Origin: UBA2199 sp964628035
GTDB taxonomy: Bacteria; Acidobacteriota; Aminicenantia; UBA2199
Assembly: GCA_964628035.1 (NCBI GenBank)
Contig: CAZVPI010000008.1
Location: forward strand, 1 to 64,000
DNA length: 64,000 nucleotides
Reading direction: 5' to 3'
Numbering within the stretch: the stretch's first letter is position 1; each line of letters begins with the position of its first letter. This document shows, one piece after another, positions 48,309-59,330 of the stretch. The notes beneath the pieces were generated by a model. That model was not told the DNA's origin. It worked only from the letters and a program-made list of their open reading frames with translations, and searched no databases. The position numbers and the translations under genes are program-made.

Positions 48309-50474
48309 ATGAAAAACATATTCCTCATCCTGCTGCTGCTGGGCCTGGCCGCCCTGCTGCCCGCCGAGGAAGGCATGTTCCCGCTGAGCGAGATCCACAA
48401 GCTCGACCTCAAGGCCCGCGGCTTCGAGCTGGCCCCGGCCGAGCTGTACAATCCCAGCGGCGTCAGCCTGGTCGACGGCATCATCAACCTGGGCGGCTGC
48501 ACGGCCAGCTTCATCTCTCCCGAGGGGCTGATCCTGACCAACTACCACTGCGCCTTCGGCGCCATCCAGGCGCTGACCACCCCCGAGAACGACTACCTGC
48601 GGGACGGCTTCACCGCCGCCACGGCCGCCGACGAGCTGCCCGCCCCCCGCTACACGGCGCGACTGATCGAGTCCTACCGCGACGTGTCGCGCGAGGTGCT
48701 CGCCGCGGTCAAGAAGCGGATGGACCACGCCCAGCGCAGCAAGGCCATCGAGGAGAAGATCAAGCGCATGGAGGTCGATGTGGAAAAGTCCCTGCCGGGC
48801 CGGCGCGCCGAGGTGGCCGAGATGTTCCGCGGCAAGACCTACGTGCTGTTCGTCTACGCCAACATCAAGGACGTGCGCCTGGTCTACGCCCCGCCGCGGG
48901 CCATCGGCGAGTTCGGCGGCGAGGTGGACAACTGGACCTGGCCGCGGCATACCGGCGATTTCGCCCTGATGCGCGCCTACGTCGCCCCCGACGGCTCGTT
49001 CGCCGACCATTCCCCGGCCAACGTCCCCTACCGCCCCAAGAAGCACTTCCAGGTGTCGGCGGCCGGGGTCGACGAGGGCGACTTCGTCTTCGCCCTGGGC
49101 TATCCCGGCAGCACCCACCGCCACAAGTCGTCGCACTACCTGGCCTTCGAGGAGGAGGTGCGGCTCCCCTTCACCATCGAGCTGGGCCGCTGGATCATCG
49201 AGCTGAAGGAGACGATGAGCCAGGAGAGCCGCGCCACGGCCATCAAGCTGGCCTCGTCGCTGCAGGGGCTCTGGAACGGCGTCAAGCGCAGCGAGGGGCA
49301 GCTGAAAGGGCTGCGCAACCTGGGGCTGGCCGTGCGCCGGCGCCGCCAGGAGGAGGAGTTGCAGACGTTCATCGCCGCCGACAAGGGGCGGCGCAAGAAA
49401 TACGGCACCCTGTTCGCCCGCCTCGACAGCGCCTACGCCGACATGCGCCGGCGCGCAACCCGCGACATGACCCTGGCCAACCTGGTGAGCGGAAGGGTCT
49501 CCACCCTGCTGGGGAACGCCTTCCGCATCTGCCTGGCCTCCTACGAGCGCGCCAAGCCCGACACCCAGCGCGAGGAGGCCTTCATGGACCGCAACTTCGA
49601 GCGCACCGAGCGCATGATGACCATGGCCCTGCGGGATTACCATGAGCCGGCGGAACGGGCCGTCCTGCGCCATATGCTGGGCCGGGCCGCCGCCCTGCCG
49701 GCCAACGAGGCCGTGCCGGCGGTCCAGAGGATCGTCAACGGCGGCGAGCCCGGACAGGCCCTGGATGACTTCCTGGACAAGGCCCTGGCTGAAACGAAAC
49801 TGAAGGACCCGGCCGTGGTCAGCGCCTGGCTGAAAACGCCCCAGGCCGGGCTGAAGGCCCAGAAGGACCCGTTCCTGCGCCTGGCCTTCGACCTCTACCC
49901 CGATTACCTGGAGATGAAGGAGGCCGAAAAGCGCGACAAGGGGATCCTGGACCCGCTGCTGGCCCAGCTGGTCGACGTCAAGAAGGAGTTCCAGGGGACC
50001 GATTTCATCCCCGACGCCAACTCCACCCTGCGCCTGACCTACGGCCGCATCCGCCCCTATTCCCCGGCCGACGCCGTCGAGATGAGGCCCTTCACCACCC
50101 TGCGCGGCATCGTCGAGAAAACGGTCCTGCACAAGGGGTCCGAGGACTTCTCGGCGCCGCAGCGGCTGCTCGACCTGGCCGCCGCGGGTGATCACGGCGC
50201 CTACGCCCACCCGCGCCTGGGGGATGTCCCGGTGGCCATGCTCTACGACATGGACACCACCGGCGGCAACTCGGGCTCGCCGGTCTTCAACGCCCGCGGC
50301 GAGCTGATCGGCCTGAACTTCGACCGCGTCTACGAGGCGACGATCAACGACTTCGCCTGGGACCCGTCCTACAGCCGCTCCATCGGCGTCGACACCCGCT
50401 TCCTCCTCTGGTCGCTGGACAAGTTCAGCAAGGCCCGGAGACTGCTGGAGGAGATGGGGATAGGGACGAAGTGA
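48309..50474 (+). CDS. S46 family dipeptidyl-peptidase, DPP11-like
   Basis: S46 enzymes are periplasmic serine exopeptidases that release dipeptides. The 721-residue protein has a signal peptide (MKNIFLILLLLGLAALLPA). The triad is His80 in LTNYHC, Asp217 in RHTGDFAL and Ser655 in TGGNSGSPV. Residue 673 is Arg (LNFDRVYEA); in the Porphyromonas enzymes Arg at this site marks DPP11, specific for Asp/Glu, while Gly marks DPP7. The length and numbering agree with these enzymes. AAGGAGG lies upstream of the ATG. Its TGA stop is the first heptamer of the next repeat element. Confidence 0.93.
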   Translation: MKNIFLILLLLGLAALLPAEEGMFPLSEIHKLDLKARGFELAPAELYNPSGVSLVDGIINLGGCTASFISPEGLILTNYHCAFGAIQALTTPENDYLRDGFTAATAADELPAPRYTARLIESYRDVSREVLAAVKKRMDHAQRSKAIEEKIKRMEVDVEKSLPGRRAEVAEMFRGKTYVLFVYANIKDVRLVYAPPRAIGEFGGEVDNWTWPRHTGDFALMRAYVAPDGSFADHSPANVPYRPKKHFQVSAAGVDEGDFVFALGYPGSTHRHKSSHYLAFEEEVRLPFTIELGRWIIELKETMSQESRATAIKLASSLQGLWNGVKRSEGQLKGLRNLGLAVRRRRQEEELQTFIAADKGRRKKYGTLFARLDSAYADMRRRATRDMTLANLVSGRVSTLLGNAFRICLASYERAKPDTQREEAFMDRNFERTERMMTMALRDYHEPAERAVLRHMLGRAAALPANEAVPAVQRIVNGGEPGQALDDFLDKALAETKLKDPAVVSAWLKTPQAGLKAQKDPFLRLAFDLYPDYLEMKEAEKRDKGILDPLLAQLVDVKKEFQGTDFIPDANSTLRLTYGRIRPYSPADAVEMRPFTTLRGIVEKTVLHKGSEDFSAPQRLLDLAAAGDHGAYAHPRLGDVPVAMLYDMDTTGGNSGSPVFNARGELIGLNFDRVYEATINDFAWDPSYSRSIGVDTRFLLWSLDKFSKARRLLEEMGIGTK

Positions 50475-50702
50475 CGAGTGACGAGTGACAAGTGACGAGG
50501 CGCGCGCTTCGCGCACAAGGCAAAAGTACAAAGGCAAAGGGAAAGACAACGGCACAAGGGGAAGACGAACGGCCGCAGGATAAAGAATGAGTCATCAGGA
50601 TGAGAAAGAAAGGAACTCATTCCAGAAAAGGAGATGCAATCGTTCGAACCTATCGCTGTTTTTCTTCTCTCGTCCCTTGTTACGTGTCACTTGTCACTGA
50701 GG
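50471..50702. repeat. Inverted heptamer element (GTGACRA type) between convergent genes
   Basis: The left end 50471-50500 has GTGACGA/GTGACGA units and one GTGACAA. The right end 50674-50702 is the same heptamer inverted. The left-centre has GGCGCGCGCTTCGCGC and GGCAAAAGTACAAAGGC, shared with 35558-35603. The stops of both flanking genes fall within its ends. Confidence 0.9.
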
Positions 50703-51570
50703 TTCGCTGGTTCTTCTTCAGTAGCTCTAGGATCTGCTTTGCCGCGCTCCTTTCCTCGGCGTCCCTGCTGCGCAGCCCTTTCCAGCGGAACTTGAGCCAG
50801 AGGTAGAGTTTCAAGGCGCCGAGCTGCCATCCGGGCAGGTGCTTGCGGTACACGGTCAGCTGGCTGCGGCGGTACTCGACGGCCGTGCGCGCCGGCATCG
50901 AGCCGACGCTGGCGCCCCCCAGGTGGACCATGCGCGCCCCGGGGTAGAAATAAACCGCCCGCCCCTGGCTGCGCAACCGGGCGCACAGCTCGCTGTCGTC
51001 GAAGTAGAGGAAGATCTCCTCGTCGAAAACACGGCCGCCGGGGAAAAAGGCGGCGCGGGTGAGCAGGCAGCAGCCGCTGACCCAGCCCACCTGACGCGTC
51101 CGCAGGCGCTCCGGGCGCCGCCGCCTGGCCAGGGGCGCGGCCACGGCCTTCTGCCAGAACTCGGAAAAGAGCGACAAGGGGCGGCCGTACGACAGCTGCA
51201 GGCTGTGGTCGTCGTTCAGGACCAGCGGGCCCACGGCGCCTGCATCGTCCCGCTCCTCGGCAAAGGCGACCAGCCGGGCCAGCGTGTCGGGGAAGACGCG
51301 GGTGTCGCTGTTGAGAAAGAGCAGGAACTCGCCGCGGGCCACGGCGGCGCCGCGGTTGTTGCCGCGGGTGAAGCCCAGGTTTTCCGGATTGCGGACGACG
51401 CGGATGCGCTCCAGGAACGGGGCCAGCTTGGATTCGAACTCCGCGGCGGCGTTGTCGACGACGATGACCTCGAAGGGGAACGGGGCCTCGCTGGCCAGCA
51501 GCGCGGCCAGGGCCCGGCGCAGGACCTGCTCCTGCTCGCGGCTGACGACCAGGATGACCGAGAGCTTCAT
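50680..51570 (-). CDS. Glycosyltransferase family 2
   Basis: The 296-residue GT-A protein starts LSVILVVSREQEQVLRRALAALLAS and has VIVVDNAA, NLGFTRGNNRGAAVARGEFLLFLNSDTRV (donor and metal site) and the acceptor-side FDEEIFLYFDDSELCARLRSQG. These are hallmarks of rhamnosyl/galactofuranosyl-type GT2 enzymes. The N-terminal part is intact. The last residues RTSVTSDT and the stop are encoded by the end of a heptamer-repeat element, which suggests that the original 3' end was replaced. It lies 15 nt behind tdh. Confidence 0.86.
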   Translation of the reverse strand: MKLSVILVVSREQEQVLRRALAALLASEAPFPFEVIVVDNAAAEFESKLAPFLERIRVVRNPENLGFTRGNNRGAAVARGEFLLFLNSDTRVFPDTLARLVAFAEERDDAGAVGPLVLNDDHSLQLSYGRPLSLFSEFWQKAVAAPLARRRRPERLRTRQVGWVSGCCLLTRAAFFPGGRVFDEEIFLYFDDSELCARLRSQGRAVYFYPGARMVHLGGASVGSMPARTAVEYRRSQLTVYRKHLPGWQLGALKLYLWLKFRWKGLRSRDAEERSAAKQILELLKKNQRTSVTSDT

Positions 51571-51585
51571 CGGCGCGCGGCCGGC

Positions 51586-52623
51586 CTATTCCAGAATGAT
51601 CTTGCCGGCGTTGCCCGCGAGCCCGACCTCGAAGGCCTCACGGAAGCGGGCCATGGGGAAGCGGTGGGTGATCAGCGGCGCCAGATCGACCCTGCCCGAG
51701 ACCAGCAGGGCGTCCATCTGGAACCAGGTGTCGTACATGCGCCGGCCGTTGATGCCCTGGACGGTCACCCCCGCGAAGATGACGTCCCTGGCCAGGTCCA
51801 GGGTCAGGGGCTTGGCCGGGATGCCCAGCAGCGAGTAGCGGCCGTTCTTGCGGATGGCGCGGAAGCCCTGGGCGATGGCCGCCGGGTGGCCCGACATCTC
51901 CAGCACCACGTCGACACCCTGGCCGCCGGTGAGGCCGCGCACGACCTCCTCCACGCTCTCGGCCACCGGGTCGATGACGCGGTCGGCGCCCATCTTCTTC
52001 GCCAGCTCGCGGCGGAAGGGCATCACCTCGCTCAGCAGGACCAGCGAGGCGCCGGCCGCCTTGCACACCGGGACGGCGGCGATGCCGATCGGCCCGCCGC
52101 CGAGCACCAGGAAGGACTTGCCCACGGTGGCGCCGGCCATGACCGTGTGCACGGCGTTGCCGAAGGGGTCGTAGACCGCCGCCCACTCGGGGTCGATCCC
52201 CTTGGGCACGCGCCACAGGTTGCTCTCGGGCACGGCGATGTAGTCGGCGAAGCTGCCGTCGCCGTCGACGCCGAGGATGACCACGTTCTCGCACAGGTGG
52301 GCGTTGCCCGTCCGGCACTGGAAGCACTGGTTGCAGACGACGTGCATCTCGGCGGTGACCAGATCCCCCACCCGGTAGTGGCGCACGGAGGCGCCGGCCT
52401 CGACGATCTCGCCGTAGAACTCGTGCCCGGTCGTGACCGGGGGCTTGATGCGGTTCTGCGACCACTCGTCCCACTTGTAGATGTGCAGGTCGGTGCCGCA
52501 GATGGCGCGCTTGATCACCCGCACCAGGACCTCGCCGCTCTGGATGGCGGGAATGGGTACCGTTTGCAGCTCCAGCCCCGGCCCGGCCTTCATCTTGCGC
52601 AACGCTTGCATCGTGCCTTTCAT
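51586..52623 (-). CDS. tdh: L-threonine 3-dehydrogenase
   Basis: Tdh oxidises threonine to 2-amino-3-ketobutyrate with NAD. The 345-residue zinc-dependent MDR protein has CGTDLHIYKWDEWSQNRIKPPVTTGHEFYGEI, the Tdh-type catalytic zinc region, four structural zinc cysteines in CNQCFQCRTGNAHLC, and the Rossmann motif VLGGGPIGIAAV. GMNGRRMYDTW is replaced by GINGRRMYDTW near residue 295. A ketobutyrate ligase (kbl) is not next to it. AAGGAG precedes the ATG. A glycosyltransferase gene follows in the same operon without a clear functional link. Confidence 0.93.
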   Translation of the reverse strand: MKGTMQALRKMKAGPGLELQTVPIPAIQSGEVLVRVIKRAICGTDLHIYKWDEWSQNRIKPPVTTGHEFYGEIVEAGASVRHYRVGDLVTAEMHVVCNQCFQCRTGNAHLCENVVILGVDGDGSFADYIAVPESNLWRVPKGIDPEWAAVYDPFGNAVHTVMAGATVGKSFLVLGGGPIGIAAVPVCKAAGASLVLLSEVMPFRRELAKKMGADRVIDPVAESVEEVVRGLTGGQGVDVVLEMSGHPAAIAQGFRAIRKNGRYSLLGIPAKPLTLDLARDVIFAGVTVQGINGRRMYDTWFQMDALLVSGRVDLAPLITHRFPMARFREAFEVGLAGNAGKIILE

Positions 52624-52651
52624 CAGGGATTCTCCTTAGAGCGAAGGAGCC

Positions 52652-52680
52652 ATTGTAGTACGAATGGCCAACTTAAGCAA
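52652..52680 (-). promoter_or_regulatory. Promoter of tdh
   Basis: Minus strand TTGCTT (52680-52675), a 17-bp spacer and TACAAT (52657-52652). Confidence 0.6.
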
Positions 52681-52694
52681 GTGAAGGGAACCCG

Positions 52695-53005
52695 GACTAT
52701 TCAGCAACTTGAAGATACGACGGCCCATCAAGGTACCACGTACCACGTATTAAGTACAAAGTAAAAAAGCCCTTGGAATTCCTCAAGCTTAAAGCCGCTT
52801 ACGTTATAAGCAGTAACGCAATCACCTATTTCTAAGGCTTGTACGTTCACAGGATTTTTCTGGCTTTAAACATGGTACATGGTACGTGGTACGTGGTACC
52901 TCGAAGGACCGGGAGGTTTTTGTTCTCGAGATGGTATGTGGTACCTCGACGGACTGGAGGTATTCAGGTCTTGAGATGGGATGTGGCATGTGGTACGTTC
53001 TGGCT
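52695..53005. repeat. Inverted heptamer element (GTACCAC type) in a divergent gap
   Basis: This lies in the 401-nt divergent gap 52624-53024. 52700-52760 is the TTCAGCAACTTGAAGATACG module with GTACCAC/GTACCAC units. 52871-52907 carries ATGGTAC/ATGGTAC/GTGGTAC units, the same heptamer inverted, and a second copy of that end lies at 52935-53000. No gene is seen. Confidence 0.86.
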
Positions 53006-53009
53006 CTCA

Positions 53010-53018
53010 TGGTATAAT
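53010..53018 (+). promoter_or_regulatory. Extended -10 promoter of the 53025 gene
   Basis: TGGTATAAT at 53010-53018 is a consensus TGn-extended -10; the ATG follows after 6 nt with no Shine-Dalgarno site. No clear -35 is seen. Confidence 0.65.
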
Positions 53019-53024
53019 GCCCGC

Positions 53025-53834
53025 ATGAAAAAAAGCACTGTGCTGTGGCTGCTGGCCCTGCTGCCGACCCTGCTGCTGGCCGTCTACCAGCGCCTGAGCG
53101 GCCCCACCCACCCGCTGAAGGCGACCGAGGGCGACGGCGCCGCCCGCGTCACCTACAGGCTCTACCGCAGCTGGACGAGCCACCGGCCGCTGCCGGTGCG
53201 CGTCGCCGGCGACGGCATCGTCTCCATGCGCCTGCTTCACCGCCGCTTCCCCCCGGTCGAGGGCGAGGAGTGGGCGCCGGTGACGATGAAGACCCGCGGC
53301 GGAGCCTTCGTCGGCGACGTGCCGGGACAGCCGGCCGCCGGCAAGGTGGCCTACCGCATCGAGGCCGTAACCCCCTCCGGCAGCTTGTGGCTGAACGGCG
53401 GCGAGCCGGTCGTCGCCCGCTTCAAGGACGAGGTCCCGGCCTGGGCCCTGGTCCCGCACGTGCTGTTCATGTTCGCCGGGCTGCTCCTGGCTTTCCGCAC
53501 CGGGCTGGGTGCGCTGCTGCGCCTGGAGGGCTGGGAGAGGCTCCTGCCCTGGACCGTGATCGTCACCGCCGCCGGAGGCCTGTTCCTCGGGCCGCTGGTG
53601 CAGAAGTACGCCTTCGGGTCTTTCTGGACCGGCTTCCCGCTCGGCCGCGACCTGACCGACACCAAGACCCTGTTCGTCATCCTGATCTGGCTGGCGGCGC
53701 TGTTCCTGAAGAGGAAGAGCCGCTGGTGGACGGTGGCGGCCATGCTGCTGATGATCGGCGTCTACATGATCCCCCATTCCATCTTGGGATCGGAGCTTGA
53801 CTACAAGACGGGAAAGATCGTCACAGCGAAATAG
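53025..53834 (+). CDS. Hypothetical membrane protein
   Basis: The 269-residue protein is not recognised. It has an N-terminal TM or signal anchor (residues 5-22) and a beta-rich extracytoplasmic domain (about 30-140) with an Ig-like pattern of alternating strands (ARVTYRLYRSW, GKVAYRIEAVTPSG). About four C-terminal TM helices follow (about 145-162, 178-198, 215-232, 240-255). A sensor or transport accessory is possible, but nothing specific can be said. The start is supported by an extended -10 promoter 6 nt upstream, giving a leaderless mRNA. Confidence 0.72.
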   Translation: MKKSTVLWLLALLPTLLLAVYQRLSGPTHPLKATEGDGAARVTYRLYRSWTSHRPLPVRVAGDGIVSMRLLHRRFPPVEGEEWAPVTMKTRGGAFVGDVPGQPAAGKVAYRIEAVTPSGSLWLNGGEPVVARFKDEVPAWALVPHVLFMFAGLLLAFRTGLGALLRLEGWERLLPWTVIVTAAGGLFLGPLVQKYAFGSFWTGFPLGRDLTDTKTLFVILIWLAALFLKRKSRWWTVAAMLLMIGVYMIPHSILGSELDYKTGKIVTAK

Positions 53835-53837
53835 AAA

Positions 53838-54079
53838 CTCGGCGTGGGGCGCAGGGCGTAGGGGGAAGAGGAAGAAAAAACTCGGCATAGGGCGTAGAGG
53901 AAGAAGAAGAAAAGACCTTGGCGAAGGGAACGGCAACAATCGATCTGTAGCTTTTCTCTTGCGCCTGAAACTCACGCCTCATGCCGAGACCACCAATGCA
54001 TTTCCCCTTGGTGAAATGAAAGGCAGAGACCGGTCTATGGCTATTCCCTTACGCCTAATGCCTTCCGCCTTACGCCAAG
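53838..54079. repeat. Nested inverted heptamer element (GGCGTAG type)
   Basis: There are two left-type arrays in a row (53838-53865 and 53881-53900) and two right-type arrays (53960-53989 and 54047-54079). This looks like one element inside another or a tip duplication. The two right ends share CGATCTGTAGCT/CGGTCTATGGCT and then TACGCCT-type heptamers. Confidence 0.82.
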
Positions 54080-54080
54080 A

Positions 54081-55088
54081 TCAAAGTCCCAAGCTATTGA
54101 ATGTTTCTTCGGCTTCTAGAACGAGCCCTTTGACGATCTCCTTGACCGGCTTGCTGTCCTGGATCAGCCCCACGCTCTGGCCGGCCATCAGCGAACCGTG
54201 CTCGACGTCGCCCTCCTGGACGGCGCGGCGCAGGGCCCCCACCCAGTACTTCTCCACCTCGTACTGGGCCTGGATGCGGGAGATCTCGCCGCGCTCCAGC
54301 TTCTGGATCAGCTCGAGCTGCAGGCGGCCGAACTCCTCGCTGCCCTTGTTCTTCAGGGCGCGGACGGCGACCACCGGCAGGGCCGAACTGTACTGCGGGG
54401 TGGCGAAGGCCTCGCGCGCCCGCGCCTTGCGGAAGCGCTCCTTGAAGGCCGGGTGGCAGGGGCTTTCCTCGGCCATGGCGAAGATCGTCCCCATCTGCAC
54501 GCCGGCCGCCCCCATCAGCAGCAGGTGGGCGACCATGCGCCCGGTGGCGATGCCGCCGGCGACGAAAACCGGCAGCTGCGGGTAATGGAACAGGACCTGC
54601 TGGATGAGGACGATGGTCGAGACATGGCCGATGTGGCCGCCGGCCTCGCTCCCCTCGAGGATCAGGGCGTCGGCGCCGTAGTCGATCATGCGCTCGGCGA
54701 TCGAGTCGTTGGAGGCGAAGCACAGCACCCTGGCGCCGCTCTCCTTGGCGATGCGCACCTCTTCCTGGCGCGGGAAGCTGCCGGCGAAGACGATGTAGGG
54801 AACGCACCACGAGGCGACCTTTTCCAGGTGGGACAGGTAGTTGGGGGCGATGGTGATCAGGTTGACGGCGAAGCGGCAGCCGCAGGACTGCAGGGCGCGG
54901 ACTTCCTTCTCCAGCACCTCGGTGGGCATGTTGCCGGCGGCCAGCACGCCGAAGGCGCCGGCGTCGGCCACGGCCTTGACCAGCCCCGAGGTGCTGATCC
55001 AGGTCATGGCGCCGGCGATCAAGGGATATTCGACGCCCAGGAAGTCGCGGCCTCTTTGCCAGTATTTTTCGTGCTTAGCGGCTATCAT
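54081..55088 (-). CDS. Nitronate monooxygenase / 2-nitropropane dioxygenase-like flavoprotein
   Basis: The 335-residue TIM-barrel FMN protein starts FLGVEYPLIAGAMTWIS, with GAFGVLAAGNM next. The family His lies in EGSEAGGHIG, and FVAGGIATG-MVAHLLLMGAAGVQMGT binds FMN phosphate. It is close to both nitronate monooxygenases and FabK-type enoyl-ACP reductases; without a fab cluster nearby I leave this open. The ATG at 55088 has no Shine-Dalgarno site and is 7 nt from a TAAAAT box whose -35 partner lies in repeat DNA. Confidence 0.88.
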   Translation of the reverse strand: MIAAKHEKYWQRGRDFLGVEYPLIAGAMTWISTSGLVKAVADAGAFGVLAAGNMPTEVLEKEVRALQSCGCRFAVNLITIAPNYLSHLEKVASWCVPYIVFAGSFPRQEEVRIAKESGARVLCFASNDSIAERMIDYGADALILEGSEAGGHIGHVSTIVLIQQVLFHYPQLPVFVAGGIATGRMVAHLLLMGAAGVQMGTIFAMAEESPCHPAFKERFRKARAREAFATPQYSSALPVVAVRALKNKGSEEFGRLQLELIQKLERGEISRIQAQYEVEKYWVGALRRAVQEGDVEHGSLMAGQSVGLIQDSKPVKEIVKGLVLEAEETFNSLGL

Positions 55089-55095
55089 AATAGAT

Positions 55096-55124
55096 ATTTT
55101 AACATGACATGCACTCGGTGACAA
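55096..55124 (-). promoter_or_regulatory. Promoter of the nitronate monooxygenase gene, -35 inside a repeat
   Basis: Minus strand TTGTCA (55124-55119), a 17-bp spacer and TAAAAT (55101-55096). The -35 box is part of the GTGACAA heptamer array. Confidence 0.6.
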
Positions 55125-55327
55125 GTGGTGCGAAGCAGCACGGAGCGAACCTTGAGACAATGTCCCGAAGGCAATCAAACGAGATTCCAGGAAAAAACAA
55201 TGCGGCCGCACAAAGACCTGAAGCAGGGCATGATGGTTATCAGGAAGATTGTTGAACTTGCAAAAGGATATCCTGCTGCAACTCGCTATCTTGCTGGCTC
55301 CTTGTCACTTGTCACTCGCCACCCGTC
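55114..55327. repeat. Inverted heptamer element (GTGACAA type) in a divergent gap
   Basis: The gap 55089-55390 (302 nt) holds no gene. The left end 55114-55128 (CTCGGTGACAAGTGG) is short; the right end 55301-55327 has CTTGTCA/CTTGTCA/CTCGCCA units. A TTGCTGGCTCCTTGTCAC stretch resembles the matching position at 43784-43800. Confidence 0.8.
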
Positions 55328-55347
55328 TCAGGAGATCATTTTTTCTA

Positions 55348-55376
55348 TTGTGCTAAGTTGAGAAATGGAATATAAT
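55348..55376 (+). promoter_or_regulatory. Promoter of the histidine kinase-ppdK operon
   Basis: TTGTGC (55348-55353), a 17-bp spacer and TATAAT (55371-55376), 14 nt before the kinase ATG, which lacks a good Shine-Dalgarno site. Confidence 0.6.
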
Positions 55377-55390
55377 GACTTATCCTGGCA

Positions 55391-56190
55391 ATGAAAATCA
55401 CCGAATACACTCCCGGCGGCGAAGCGGCCGCACCGTCCGCACCGCTGCCCGCGGCCATGGCCGCCGCCCGCGACGCCCTGCTGTTGGAAGCCCTGCCGGG
55501 CATCTTCCACAAGCTGAAGAACAAGCTGACCCCCATCCTGGGCTTCAGCCAGATCCTCAAGTCCCGCGGCTGCGACGATTTCGCGAGCGAGCGCCTGGAG
55601 CGCATCGAGCGCAACGCATACGAGCTGACCGAGAACCTGAACGCGCTCAAGGAGTACAGCCGCCGAACGTCCCCGGCCCTGCAGGCTGCCGCCCTGGACA
55701 GCCTCCTGGAAGGGATGGCCGGCGACTGGCAGGCCCTGGCCGACCGCGCGGCCGCCCGCGTCGTCCTGGAGCTGGAGCCTGGGCTGCCCGAGCTGCCCCT
55801 CGACGGCGACCAGGTGCGCTTCCTGCTGCTGGAGCTCATTGGCAACGCCGCCCGGGCCCTGCGCGCCAGGTCCGCCGCGGAGCGCGAGATCCGCGTCTCG
55901 CTGCGCCGCTGCGGCGGGGCGCTGCGCCTGGCCGTGCGCGACAACGGCCGCGGCCTGGCGCCCCAGGAGCTGGAGTCCGTCTGGAACCCCTTTGCCGCCG
56001 GCGAGGGCGGCGGCGCCGGCCTGGGGCTGTCCCTGTGCGACGCGGCCGTCGCCCGCCACGGGGCCCGACGCTCCGTGGCCTCGGTCCCCGGCGAGTTCAG
56101 CGAATTCCGCATCGACTTCCCCCTGCCCCCCCCTGCCGGGCGCCGGCAGGGACGCCAAGGGGAAAAATCCGTGAATCCAAAGGAGGAACC

Positions 56191-56194
<4 letters not shown>
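55391..56194 (+). CDS. Soluble histidine kinase without sensor domain
   Basis: The 267-residue protein has a HisKA-like dimerisation helix with IFHKLKNKLTPILGFSQIL (phospho-acceptor His about residue 40) and an HATPase_c domain: N-box LLLELIGNAARAL, G1 VRDNGRGLAPQEL, and G2 GGGAGLGLSLC. It has no TM, PAS or GAF domain, and the first 30 residues are Ala/Pro-rich. Its 3' end overlaps ppdK by ATGA, so kinase and PPDK are made together. No response regulator is adjacent. It may take its signal from a protein partner. Confidence 0.86.
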
Positions 56195-59004
<2,810 letters not shown>

Positions 59005-59025
59005 ACGGTAGTCAGTAGACAGTAG

Positions 59026-59064
59026 AAAGGCCATTCCGCGAGATCGCGGGATGGCCTTTTTTTT
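59026..59064 (+). terminator. Rho-independent terminator after ppdK
   Basis: A 14-bp stem AAGGCCATTCCGCG / CGCGGGATGGCCTT (one G-T pair) closes an AGAT loop and is followed by a run of eight or more T. It is the clearest terminator in the window. Just before it, 59003-59029 has GTAGACG/GTAGTCA/GTAGACA heptamers. Confidence 0.93.
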
Positions 59065-59320
59065 GGGAAGAAATGGTAATAATAGTGATAGTGGCAGTAG
59101 CAGCGTAGAAGCGATCATTCAGCTCAAGCGCAAAGCATCTTCTCTTGCTTTCCCCCTTTACCTCCCCCTTGATGACTGATTCTCGTTTCTAGGAGTGAGA
59201 AGCTCTTAGAGCGCGGCAGGCCCCCAAGCATCGAGTGCTCGCTAACGTGGTACACGGAACGTTGTACGTGGTGCCTCGAAGGACCGTCGCACCTTCAAAT
59301 TGTTGACCAGTTCTGTTCTT
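59065..59320. repeat. Compound repeat region upstream of the ABC exporter operon
   Basis: The gap 59005-59368 holds a terminator and then repeats. There is a triplet-type array at 59071-59100, GCTCAAGCGCAAAGCATCTT (inverted piece of the 17196 core), an inverted GGGGTAA-type block (59141-59182), and 59242-59316, which is an inverted copy of the TTGAAGGTACGACGGTCC module with GTACCAC-type heptamers. Confidence 0.82.
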
Positions 59321-59330
59321 TCTAGCCGAC

